A stretch of DNA of 6,421 bases from Dehalococcoidales bacterium (GCA_030603605.1 JAUVXN010000070.1:1-6421); one strand, 5' to 3'. Numbered from the stretch's first letter, positions 1 to 5,678 are shown. Notes: generated by a model from the sequence alone, not told the origin. A program made the numbers and translations.

Positions 1-1005
1 CACTCCGTCTTCTTCGCCCATGACATAGGCTTCGTACTTCTCGACGCCAACGGCGTGAGTTTTGAGATACTCTTTATCGTAAGTTCCGTTCTTGAACCAG
101 TGATAAGTAATTGCCAGATACATCGCCGCGTCGGTGTTTGGTAGGATCGATATCCATCGGTCGGCGTGCACGGCGGCGGCATAATTAAGATCGGGGCACA
201 CATAAATCTGCTTGATACCGAGTTCCGTCCACCAGTAGCTCAATCGACTCGGCAATTGGCCCTGCCAGCCCCAGGGCGTGGTTTCCTGGTCACAGCCCCA
301 GAAAAGGAGCAGTTCCACGTTCTTGGAGATATCGTAGAGAAGGTTGCTTTGCTTTCCCTGGCCAACCGGTTCGCAGCCCCAGAAGTGCTTACTCCCCCAC
401 CACCAGCCTTCCCAGCTGTCCGGCTGGCGGTTCTGTTGTGTGAAACCACCCCACAGGCGGAGTAACCTGCGGCCGGCCCCATGGCAGGCCTGTACAACCT
501 TGTTCTCTCCGTGCTGGTCGCTCTCATAAAGAAGAGCAGTAGGCCCGTACTTCTTCTTGATGCGATTCATCTCGCTGGCAATGATGTCAAGGGCCTGATC
601 CCAGGAAATGCGCTTATACTTGCTTATGCCGCGGTTTTGTGGATTGCGGTCGCCATTGGGATCGAAGTCGACACGCATCATAGGGTGTAGGATACGTGCC
701 GGCGAATAGACACGGTTCTTATAGGCAATCGAGTACGGCGGCAGCAGGGTTTTCATGCTGGGCTCAAAAGTCTTGCCCCTCGACTCCATCTTCCAGGGGT
801 TCATATCTTTGGGATCATACTTCCAATCGTAGTGCATCGGGCGGATACGTATGATTTTGCCATCCTTGACATCCACCATCGAGGCGTTGGAACCGTTCTC
901 AGGTACACCGCAAAAGCTGATATCCCTGATAAGCGTTTGTCCTGCCACATCTACCGTACTGCCTTTCTCTTTGGGTCGTTTTCTAGATTTCTCCTTTTCT
1001 ACCAT
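1..1005 (-). CDS. Molybdopterin oxidoreductase, pyrogallol-phloroglucinol transhydroxylase large-subunit-like (5' part, runs off left edge)
   Basis: This is an open frame of 335 codons from ATG at 1005 to the window edge with no stop. A GGAGG (1011-1015 on the complement) lies 5 nt upstream of the ATG and fixes the start. The protein belongs to the DMSO reductase superfamily, which binds a Mo- or W-bis-PGD cofactor. It has no N-terminal CxxCxxxC cluster motif (the only early Cys is C32) and no Tat signal, so it is probably cytoplasmic. The best match I recall is the transhydroxylase large subunit AthL of Pelobacter acidigallici: shared stretches include KDGKIIR (47-53), the RGKTF region (76-80), DPNGDRNPQ (115-123), KRISWDQA (131-138), PDSWEGW (195-201) and the YDKEY region (309-313). 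H165 and D196-S197 align with AthL's catalytic His and Asp and its serine Mo ligand, as I recall them. There is a basic N-terminal extension of about 20 residues. AthL moves hydroxyl groups between phenols without net redox; the exact substrate here is unknown. About 60% of a typical length is missing. A small Fe-S subunit could follow outside the window. Confidence 0.9.
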   Translation of the reverse strand, partial: MVEKEKSRKRPKEKGSTVDVAGQTLIRDISFCGVPENGSNASMVDVKDGKIIRIRPMHYDWKYDPKDMNPWKMESRGKTFEPSMKTLLPPYSIAYKNRVYSPARILHPMMRVDFDPNGDRNPQNRGISKYKRISWDQALDIIASEMNRIKKKYGPTALLYESDQHGENKVVQACHGAGRRLLRLWGGFTQQNRQPDSWEGWWWGSKHFWGCEPVGQGKQSNLLYDISKNVELLLFWGCDQETTPWGWQGQLPSRLSYWWTELGIKQIYVCPDLNYAAAVHADRWISILPNTDAAMYLAITYHWFKNGTYDKEYLKTHAVGVEKYEAYVMGEEDGV

Positions 1006-1107
1006 CTTTGCCTCCGTCACTCGTCTTAGAATTCTGGCCGACACAGTCCGGAAGGCTGGCACCTCCAGACGAACTGTATTAGGCGGCCGAACGGCTCTCT
1101 ATGGCAG

Positions 1108-1137
1108 AGTGTACTTAATTCAGACCAAGTCTGTCAA
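1108..1137 (-). promoter_or_regulatory. Candidate sigma-70-type promoter for the Mo-enzyme gene
   Basis: Read on the minus strand, TTGACA (1137-1132) is followed after 18 nt by TACACT (1113-1108), a 4/6 match to the -10 consensus. Transcription would start near 1101 and give a leader of about 95 nt ahead of the ATG at 1005. The -35 box lies inside the left arm of the inverted repeat at 1127-1170, so a protein bound there would compete with RNA polymerase. Inferred from sequence only. Confidence 0.45.
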
Positions 1138-1182
1138 GGTTCTGTACTCATTCAGACCCTTGACAGACTTTCACAGACAAGG
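1121..1182. promoter_or_regulatory. Operator-like cluster: perfect 13-bp inverted repeat plus phased CAGAC motifs
   Basis: AAGTCTGTCAAGG (1127-1139) and CCTTGACAGACTT (1158-1170) are perfect reverse complements around an 18-nt spacer, with 31 nt (about three helical turns) between arm starts. ATTCAGACC occurs twice (1118-1126 and 1150-1158), 32 nt apart. CAGAC occurs on the plus strand at 1121, 1153, 1164 and 1174, all close to multiples of one helical turn, and once inverted (GTCTG 1129-1133), making a CAGAC-CAA-GTCTG dyad at 1121-1133. This arrangement is typical of cooperative binding by a dimeric regulator, possibly with looping, on a control region shared by divergent genes. The regulator family cannot be named. 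Formation of an RNA hairpin is also possible. Confidence 0.65.
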
Positions 1183-1188
1183 TACCAT
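1160..1188 (+). promoter_or_regulatory. Candidate sigma-70-type promoter toward the transporter genes
   Basis: TTGACA (1160-1165, full consensus) is followed after 17 nt by TACCAT (1183-1188, a 4/6 match). Transcription would start near 1195, giving a leader of about 390 nt before the binding-protein gene and including the 57-codon ORF. The -35 box lies inside the right arm of the inverted repeat, mirroring the minus-strand promoter. Confidence 0.45.
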
Positions 1189-1256
1189 ACAATTTGAGGG
1201 TTATTGTGTATCGGGGGGAGTCCAGGAGAAATATCAGTTTCCTACATTCTGCCGAA

Positions 1257-1275
1257 ATCTTAACGGCATCTTAAC
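1257..1275 (+). repeat. Tandem ATCTTAAC direct repeat, 11-bp period
   Basis: ATCTTAAC is present exactly at 1257-1264 and 1268-1275, so the copies are one helical turn apart on the same DNA face. This is the geometry used by OmpR/PhoB-family response regulators; the cyanobacterial and Bacillus Pho boxes also use TTAAC-like units at this period. The comparison is from memory and concerns geometry only. No clear third copy is visible at 1246 or 1279. Confidence 0.4.
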
Positions 1276-1297
1276 ATTCATTTTGTATCATTATTAT
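1271..1297 (+). promoter_or_regulatory. Weaker alternative promoter candidate
   Basis: TTAACA (1271-1276, 5/6) overlaps the second copy of the ATCTTAAC repeat. It is followed after 15 nt by TATTAT (1292-1297, 5/6). The spacer is shorter than the usual 16-18 nt. A start near 1304 would remove the ribosome binding site of the small ORF at 1308, so this promoter and translation of that ORF are alternatives. Confidence 0.25.
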
Positions 1298-1307
1298 GAG
1301 GTGACAG

Positions 1308-1481
1308 ATGGGTAGGGCTTGTCAGAAACCGAATTACTGTTCACGATCGTTACAGGGTCGAAATCTTCCGGCGGCTCTCTGGTTTCCTTTTGCTCGAGAC
1401 CTGCTGCGTTGGGAAACAGAGGTAGTTGGCCAGGCAACCGAAAAAATCTGGAGTGCAGGGCTTGCGAAATGCACAAACTAA
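1308..1481 (+). CDS. Small ORF, 57 aa, unknown function
   Basis: ATG at 1308 is preceded by GAGGTGA (1298-1304), with 6 nt between the GAGG core and the start. The frame runs 57 codons to TAA at 1479-1481. The predicted protein begins MGRACQKPNYCSRS and has a basic, Cys-containing first third. A helix-like second half follows (about residues 28-52: FARDLLRWETEV then VGQATEKIWSAGL), with alternating hydrophobic and charged residues. It lies in the leader of the binding-protein gene on the same strand. I do not recognise a family. The start signal is better than that of several real genes here, but codon evidence is thin over this length. It could be a small regulatory protein, a leader peptide or chance. 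The overlapping frames 1319-1513 (+) and 1294-1503 (-) lack such a start signal. Confidence 0.4.
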   Translation: MGRACQKPNYCSRSLQGRNLPAALWFPFARDLLRWETEVVGQATEKIWSAGLAKCTN

Positions 1482-1501
1482 GATATGTCAGCCTTGATTC
1501 C

Positions 1502-1512
1502 AAAAGGAGGTG
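1502..1512 (+). other. Strong Shine-Dalgarno sequence without an obvious gene
   Basis: AAAAGGAGGTG at 1502-1512 is close to a perfect complement of the 16S rRNA 3' end. No ATG, GTG or TTG with an open frame lies 5-12 nt downstream. A GTG overlapping it (1510) opens 25 codons that end at TGA 1585-1587, across the TTG start of the binding-protein gene, but it is too close to be served by this site. It may be a relic of a lost small gene, a ribosome standby site or chance. Confidence 0.3.
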
Positions 1513-1567
1513 AATAGCGGCGTAAAGAACTATCGAAGTCTAGCAAAACAGAGAAAGAATAATACAG

Positions 1568-1574
1568 AAAGGAG
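1568..1574 (+). promoter_or_regulatory. Ribosome binding site fixing the TTG start of the binding protein
   Basis: AAAGGAG sits 9 nt upstream of TTG at 1584. The TTG start is needed because the lipoprotein signal begins immediately there (MKKILF) and there is no in-frame ATG nearby. Confidence 0.8.
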
Positions 1575-1583
1575 TAAACAGTT

Positions 1584-2921
1584 TTGAAAAAGATACTTTT
1601 TATCGCATTAGCGGCGGTATTGGCTCTTAGCGTGGGCCTCATTGGTTGTGAAGGTGAAGGGGAGGTAGCCCCGACAGAAGTCCTGTTGGGAGCCACTCTT
1701 CCCGAAACCGGCATCTTTTCTGGTTTTGGTCAGCAAGGTTGGGGCATGCAACAGGCTGTCGACGATTGGAATGAGACATATGGCGGAATGTATCTGTCGG
1801 AGTGGGATGTAACGGTGCCCGTCAGGTTGATAACCAAAAATAACGAGAGCAACTTCGATCTGGTGGGACCTCAGAGTACAGCGCTGGTTGTAACGAACAA
1901 GGTACACGCCCTTCTATCACCTGATGCACCCTTCGACCTGCACGGCCCGACGACTGTGGTAGCTAGTGAACATGGCGTGCCATCGATTATCTGTGGCGGT
2001 CCCTTTGAGCCCTGGTATTTCGGTTCGCAGGGGGGGGTAGCCCCGAATTACACCTGGATGCAGGGCTTTGCTATAGGTGCTCCTCAGCCACCTCCGCGCG
2101 ATGTTCCCGGATATACCATGGTCGATACCTGGTTTATGTATATGGATGAGGTCGATGCCAAGACCGAGACTAACAAGATAGTGGGGATCTTCGCCTCGTC
2201 TGACGGAGACGGTACAGGCTGGTATGAGACGTTCCCTGATATACTGACGGCTAATAACTATACTGTTGACGATACCGATGGACTGTTTGACATTGATACT
2301 CCGATCTACAGCACCATAGTAAGCGGGTGGATTGCCGGTAACGTGTCAATAATCTGGGGTAATTGTCCCGGCAGTCATTTCGGCGGTCTGATTACTGAAT
2401 GCTATGATCAAAACTTCCAACCGAAGATATGTTTGGCGGCAAGGGCAGCCCTTTTTCCTGTCGATGTAGCTAGCTGGGGTAAAACACCGCCTTTTGGCTG
2501 GGGTGTGGGGACAGAGGTATGGTGGTCGGCACATTATGATGTGTCGGATAACTTCACAGGCATTGGTACCAGAACGGCAGCCTCGCTGGCTGAATTGTGG
2601 GCTGGAGTGACGGGCGCGCAACTGAACCGGTCTATCGGACATGGCTATCTGGCAGCTCAGGTCATGCTCAATGCCATCTACGAGGCAGGCGATGTTGACG
2701 GGGATGCGATTAATGCCGCCATGGCGGCAACTGACCTGCACACCATCAGCGGCTGGGTGAATTTTGACTCGACGACACACTTCAGCGCTTATCCACTCTC
2801 CTTTGGTCAGTGGTTTTATGACGATGTGGAAGAGGAGTTTACGCTTTACATAACCTGCTCGGCCCTAGACATCATACCTGAGGAAGATGACCCGATATTG
2901 TATCCTGACTGGTGGCCTTAA
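1584..2921 (+). CDS. livK: ABC importer substrate-binding lipoprotein, LivJ/LivK (HAAT) type
   Basis: The 445-aa protein starts at TTG. It has a lipoprotein signal peptide: MKK, a hydrophobic stretch at 4-21 and a lipobox LIGC with the lipidated Cys at 22. An acidic linker EGEGEVAPTE follows. The mature part is a type I periplasmic-binding fold. It has the characteristic first strand and loop VLLGATLPETGIFSGFG (33-49) and the first helix WGMQQAVDDWNE (53-64). A central strand KIVGIFASS (198-206) marks the second lobe, and a helix GYLAAQVMLNAIYEAGDVDG (354-373) is typical of the family. It is longer than the usual 370-400 residues and rich in Trp and Tyr (for example WYFG 144-147 and WW 313-314). 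That would suit an aromatic or bulky hydrophobic ligand, but this is inference. It would deliver substrate to LivH/LivM at the membrane. The symbol is at family level only; leucine binding is not implied. An 8-G run at 2030-2037 is in frame. Confidence 0.9.
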   Translation: MKKILFIALAAVLALSVGLIGCEGEGEVAPTEVLLGATLPETGIFSGFGQQGWGMQQAVDDWNETYGGMYLSEWDVTVPVRLITKNNESNFDLVGPQSTALVVTNKVHALLSPDAPFDLHGPTTVVASEHGVPSIICGGPFEPWYFGSQGGVAPNYTWMQGFAIGAPQPPPRDVPGYTMVDTWFMYMDEVDAKTETNKIVGIFASSDGDGTGWYETFPDILTANNYTVDDTDGLFDIDTPIYSTIVSGWIAGNVSIIWGNCPGSHFGGLITECYDQNFQPKICLAARAALFPVDVASWGKTPPFGWGVGTEVWWSAHYDVSDNFTGIGTRTAASLAELWAGVTGAQLNRSIGHGYLAAQVMLNAIYEAGDVDGDAINAAMAATDLHTISGWVNFDSTTHFSAYPLSFGQWFYDDVEEEFTLYITCSALDIIPEEDDPILYPDWWP

Positions 2922-2965
2922 TGTGCTGTGTATATGACCAGCCTACGGGCTAAGGTCTAGGTGCT

Positions 2966-3003
2966 GGGAGACCGATATGGTGCAAGCACCATATCGGTCT
3001 CCC
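2966..3003. repeat. Perfect 38-bp palindrome / hairpin between binding protein and permease genes
   Basis: Arms GGGAGACCGATATGGTGC (2966-2983) and GCACCATATCGGTCTCCC (2986-3003) are fully complementary over 18 bp around a 2-nt AA centre. In RNA this would be a very stable hairpin. It lacks a downstream T-tract on either strand, so it is not a standard intrinsic terminator. Such intercistronic hairpins often protect the upstream binding-protein mRNA and lower expression of the permeases. It could equally be an operator, since a promoter-like -10 follows directly. A small extra hairpin, AGCC-TACG-GGCT (UNCG-type loop), lies at 2940-2951. The rest of 2922-3037 holds nothing else that I can see. 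Confidence 0.85.
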
Positions 3004-3004
3004 C

Positions 3005-3013
3005 TGGTATAAT
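3005..3013 (+). promoter_or_regulatory. Extended -10 promoter candidate for livHMGF
   Basis: TGGTATAAT is a full match to the extended -10 consensus (TGnTATAAT). It begins 2 nt after the 38-bp palindrome. No good -35 box is present (AGCACC at 17-nt spacing), which extended -10 promoters can tolerate. Transcription would start near 3020, 18 nt before the livH ATG and just upstream of its weak AGGG ribosome site (3029-3032). Confidence 0.5.
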
Positions 3014-3037
3014 ACCGTGATAAGTTTCAGGGCATAG

Positions 3038-3910
3038 ATGGAAGATTTCCTGATTGGCTTAGCTCCCCCTCTCATAAAGGGTATTCTCCTCGGCGGGCTA
3101 TACGTTGTGATTGCCCTGGGTCTTTCGCTGGTTTTCGGGGTGATGAAGCTGATAAACGTAGGCCACGGAGACCTGGTCATACTTGGCAGTTACTTCGCTT
3201 GGGCAATCATGGGCTGGCTGGGGATAGACCCTTTTCTCAGCTTAGTTATGGGCGTGCCCCTGTTTTTTGTCCTCGGTTTCTTTGTGCAAAAATTCATCAT
3301 CAACCGAACTTTCAGGATATCTTTGGACGCTGCACTAATCGCTTGTTTCGGGATTTCCATAATAGTTCAAAGCCTTTGCCAGGCCATCTGGACTCCGTTC
3401 AACAGGAGCTTGCTAACGGATTACCGACTGCAAACTTTTGCCGTGGGACCGGTTACTATTTCGCTTAGATATCTACTCGATTTCATTGGCGGTTTAGCGG
3501 TGATGATTGCCCTTCGTGAATTCCTGAGGAGAACTTATCTGGGCAGGGCAATCAGTGCCGCCTCACAGAACGAGCCGGTAGCTGAGCGTATGGGGATAAA
3601 TCCGAGTCGCGTTTATTCCTTCGCGTTTGCCATCGCTATGGCCTGTGCCGCTGTTGCCGGTGTGCTCCAGGGCTTGACCTTTTCCTTCCACCCAACGTCA
3701 GGACCCCCTTTCTTGATCATCTCCTTTGGCGTGATAATACTAGGGGGCTTAGGCAGTATGGCGGGGACATTTGTTGGAGGCATGATCTTTGGCTTAGCGC
3801 AGACCCTCGGGGCCCATCTCTCGGGTTCTATGATGGTTCAAATGATTGCCCCCTATTTGCTGGTGTTTGTGGTATTATCCGTGAGACCGCAAGGCATATT
3901 TGGTCGTTAG
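3038..3910 (+). CDS. livH: HAAT-type ABC importer permease, LivH family
   Basis: This 290-aa inner-membrane protein has the LivH length and layout. The N-terminal family motif GLSLVFGVMKLINVGHGDL spans 28-46 and ends in a G50-S-Y52 turn. Hydrophobic segments lie roughly at 12-34, 46-60, 64-83, 97-114, 143-160, 193-212, 225-258 and 267-282. A cytoplasmic coupling loop, GRAISAASQNEPVAERMGIN (169-188), contacts the ATPases. GGLGSMAGTFVGG (236-248) and the terminal RPQGIFGR are also typical. The protein pairs with LivM to form the translocation path. ATG 3038 follows a weak AGGG (3029-3032). The gene is 116 nt from the binding-protein stop, separated by a hairpin and a promoter candidate, and it nearly abuts livM. 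No truncation or unusual residue was noted. Confidence 0.95.
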   Translation: MEDFLIGLAPPLIKGILLGGLYVVIALGLSLVFGVMKLINVGHGDLVILGSYFAWAIMGWLGIDPFLSLVMGVPLFFVLGFFVQKFIINRTFRISLDAALIACFGISIIVQSLCQAIWTPFNRSLLTDYRLQTFAVGPVTISLRYLLDFIGGLAVMIALREFLRRTYLGRAISAASQNEPVAERMGINPSRVYSFAFAIAMACAAVAGVLQGLTFSFHPTSGPPFLIISFGVIILGGLGSMAGTFVGGMIFGLAQTLGAHLSGSMMVQMIAPYLLVFVVLSVRPQGIFGR

Positions 3911-3917
3911 AGATAAG

Positions 3918-4898
3918 ATGAAGATTCCCCGATTGACAACATTAGTACCAGTAGCAGTCCTGGTGGTGCTGGCATTATTCCCGGTAATAGGAATCTCTCT
4001 GAGTTGGCTTAATTACCTCTTTTTCTTCTTCATATACCTCGCCCTGGCAAACATGTGGAACCTGCTTGCCGGCTATACCGGACTGATATGCCTGTGCCCG
4101 CATGCCTTTGTCGGGCTGGCAGGCTATACCCTGGCCATAAGCACGTTGGTCGGTGTGCCTTTTCAGGTGGGGCTGATTGCTGGAGCTGCAGTAGCGGCAC
4201 TATTTGCTCTACTCATATCTTATCCTGTCTTCAGGATGAAGGGCATCTATTTTGCTATCGGGACACTAATTCTGCCGCAAGCGCTCAAGGCTTGGTTTAG
4301 TTTCTGGCGCCCTGTCGGGAATGTGTACCAGGGCATGGGTGCCGGTTACCCGGTAACAGGTTTGGCTGGAGTTACCCTGGTGGACAAGTATTGGCTGGCC
4401 CTCGCAGTCGCGGCGGCGTCAATTTTCGTGGTATACATAATTTTGAGGGCAAGGCTGGGCCTGGGGCTGACGGCAATTCGCGATAATGAGAACACCGCCG
4501 CAAGTTCGGGGGTGAATATTTTCCGATTGAAGTTGTCTATCTTTCTCATTGCCGCCTTCATAATGGGCATAGCTGGCGCTATCTATTTCATCTACAGTCC
4601 GCGTATAAACCCGGTGGGCGGCTTTTCTATACGGTGGCTAATTCTGCCGTTGATGGCGACTGTCATCGGGGGCGAAGGCGTTGAAGAGGGGCCCATCATA
4701 GGAGCAGCCATCATTACCTTTTTGACGTTCCAATTGTCTGACTATGGTGCTTGGAGCTTGCTTATACAGGGAATCATACTGGTTGTGGTAGTGGTAACGA
4801 TGCCAAAGGGTATTGCGGGCTTGCTGCGCCAGGTCGGAGCTTATCGCTTCCCACAGAAACTCTTCCAGGCAGCCGAAGGTAAAATACACAAAACCTGA
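3918..4898 (+). CDS. livM: HAAT-type ABC importer permease, LivM family
   Basis: This 326-aa membrane protein is the second permease. Recognisable blocks are WNLLAGYTGL (47-56), FRMKGIYFAIGTL (105-117), the coupling loop GLGLTAIRDNENTAASSGVN (181-200), GGEGVEEGPIIGAA (251-264) and a terminal MPKGIAGLLR (295-304). Many hydrophobic segments lie between. One block is odd: LivM proteins usually read GY-G-SLG-AF around 52-64, but here it is ICLCPHAF (57-64), with two Cys and a Pro replacing the SLG part. I chose ATG 3918, which is 7 nt after the livH stop. An in-frame TTG at 3900, with AAGG at 3891-3894 just upstream, would add six residues (MVVRDK) and overlap livH by 11 nt. That start cannot be excluded. 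Either arrangement suggests translation coupled to livH. Confidence 0.93.
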   Translation: MKIPRLTTLVPVAVLVVLALFPVIGISLSWLNYLFFFFIYLALANMWNLLAGYTGLICLCPHAFVGLAGYTLAISTLVGVPFQVGLIAGAAVAALFALLISYPVFRMKGIYFAIGTLILPQALKAWFSFWRPVGNVYQGMGAGYPVTGLAGVTLVDKYWLALAVAAASIFVVYIILRARLGLGLTAIRDNENTAASSGVNIFRLKLSIFLIAAFIMGIAGAIYFIYSPRINPVGGFSIRWLILPLMATVIGGEGVEEGPIIGAAIITFLTFQLSDYGAWSLLIQGIILVVVVVTMPKGIAGLLRQVGAYRFPQKLFQAAEGKIHKT

Positions 4899-4916
4899 AG
4901 TAGAGCCGAGGGCTAG

Positions 4917-4945
4917 TTGCCAGTGCAGGTTCTATGAGATACAAT
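4917..4945 (+). promoter_or_regulatory. Candidate internal promoter for livGF
   Basis: TTGCCA (4917-4922, 5/6) and TACAAT (4940-4945, 5/6) are separated by the ideal 17 nt. They sit in the 69-nt gap between livM and livG. A start near 4952 would leave a short leader containing the AAAGG ribosome site (4958-4962), 5 nt before the livG ATG. Of the promoter candidates in the window, this has the best combined match of the two boxes. Confidence 0.45.
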
Positions 4946-4967
4946 TCAGCGCAGTAGAAAGGTAACG

Positions 4968-5678
4968 ATGTCGGAAACAACGGTTCTTTCCATCGATAGA
5001 GTAAACAAGAGTTTCGGGGGTATAGATGCGGTTAAAGACATGAGCTTTGAGGTTCGGGCAGGTGAAGTCCTGGGTTTGATGGGACCCAACGGTGCCGGCA
5101 AGACGACTCTATTGAATCTCATAGCCGGTGTATATCGCCCTGACTCTGGCAGGATACTGTTTCAGGGGAAGGACATCACACGTTGCGCACCACACAAAAT
5201 CTGTCACCTTGGAATTGCCAGAACTTTCCAGATTCCTCAGCCGTTTACCCATCTATTAGTGCGGGACAATCTTATGGTAGCGGCAAAATACGGGAACAAA
5301 AGAGGTGATACACTTGAACTTGATGAAATACTTGACCTTGTGGATTTGTTAAAACAGAAGGATACGATAGCTGGCGATTTAGCAACGGTCAGTCTTAAGA
5401 AACTCGAGCTGGCCAGGGCCCTGGCCAGCAATCCGACATTAATACTGCTGGATGAAGTCGCTGCTGGTTCAACTGAGGCGGAAATCCCGCGGATACTGGA
5501 CAGAACAGAACAAGTACGCAAAATGGGTAAGACAATTATATTGGTGGAGCATGTTATGAAAGTGATGGTGGAGGCAGTTGACAGGATTGTAGTGATGGAC
5601 AAAGGGGAGAAAATCGCCGAGGGGACGCCGGGCCAGGTGATGAAAGATGAGAAGGTACTGGCAGCCTATTTCGGTTAG
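4968..5678 (+). CDS. livG: HAAT-type ABC importer ATPase, LivG family, with degenerate signature motif
   Basis: This 236-aa cytoplasmic ATPase has the usual LivG length. Walker A is GPNGAGKTT (39-47). The Q-loop glutamine is Q88, in [10 protein letters not shown], a LivG hallmark. Walker B is LILLDE (158-163), with catalytic E163. The H-loop histidine is H195, in LVEHVMKV. The signature (C-loop) is abnormal: where LivG has LSYGQQRRLEIAR, this protein reads [13 protein letters not shown] (138-150), so the Ser-Gly pair of LSGGQ is missing. I recall that some HAAT-family LivG proteins also vary here, so this may be a subfamily trait and not decay. The rest of the protein is intact. ATG 4968 has AAAGG at 4958-4962. 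It would pair with LivF and dock on the coupling loops of LivH/LivM to power import. Confidence 0.94.
   Translation: MSETTVLSIDRVNKSFGGIDAVKDMSFEVRAGEVLGLMGPNGAGKTTLLNLIAGVYRPDSGRILFQGKDITRCAPHKICHLGIARTFQIPQPFTHLLVRDNLMVAAKYGNKRGDTLELDEILDLVDLLKQKDTIAGDLATVSLKKLELARALASNPTLILLDEVAAGSTEAEIPRILDRTEQVRKMGKTIILVEHVMKVMVEAVDRIVVMDKGEKIAEGTPGQVMKDEKVLAAYFG

Larger units (their letters stand above)
1006..1583. other. Long divergent intergenic/regulatory region
   Basis: These 578 bases separate the minus-strand Mo-enzyme gene from the plus-strand binding-protein gene. They are far longer than a simple divergent promoter needs. The stretch 1100-1190 holds a dense set of repeats and two outward-facing promoter candidates. 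The stretch 1257-1297 holds an 11-bp-period direct repeat and a weaker promoter. The stretch 1308-1481 holds a small ORF. The stretch 1482-1583 holds an orphan Shine-Dalgarno sequence and the leader of the binding-protein gene. In 1016-1107, the probable 5' leader of the Mo-enzyme gene, I see no RNA gene or convincing structure. Confidence 0.8.

Noticed and set aside
240..527. Plus- and minus-strand frames inside the Mo-enzyme region (for example 166-465 +, 240-527 -, 481-690 +, 851-1315 +)
   Set aside because: The minus-strand frame from 1005 to 1 is open for all 335 codons, has family motifs throughout and a correct ribosome site. The others are shadows without motifs.
1294..1503. Minus-strand 69-codon frame over the small ORF
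   Set aside because: It begins at TTG with no Shine-Dalgarno on that strand and shows no family features.
1319..1513. Plus-strand 64-codon frame overlapping the 57-codon ORF
   Set aside because: Its start lacks a ribosome site; the ATG at 1308 in another frame has a much better one.
2346..2780. Minus-strand 144-codon frame within the binding-protein gene
   Set aside because: It is antisense to a well-supported gene, has no recognisable motifs and is rich in Cys and Arg in the way of a shadow frame.
2966..3003. Intrinsic terminator after the binding-protein gene
   Set aside because: The stem is excellent, but no run of T follows on either strand; the plus strand continues CTGGTATAAT.
3900..3917. 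TTG start for LivM at 3900
   Set aside because: It is possible, with AAGG upstream, but the ATG at 3918 is a stronger start codon, avoids the overlap and gives a normal membrane-protein N-terminus. Kept only as an alternative.
5237..5602. Minus-strand frames within livG and livF (5237-5602, 5469-5744, 5734-5979, 6097-6303)
   Set aside because: They are antisense to genes with complete ABC ATPase motifs and carry no motifs of their own.
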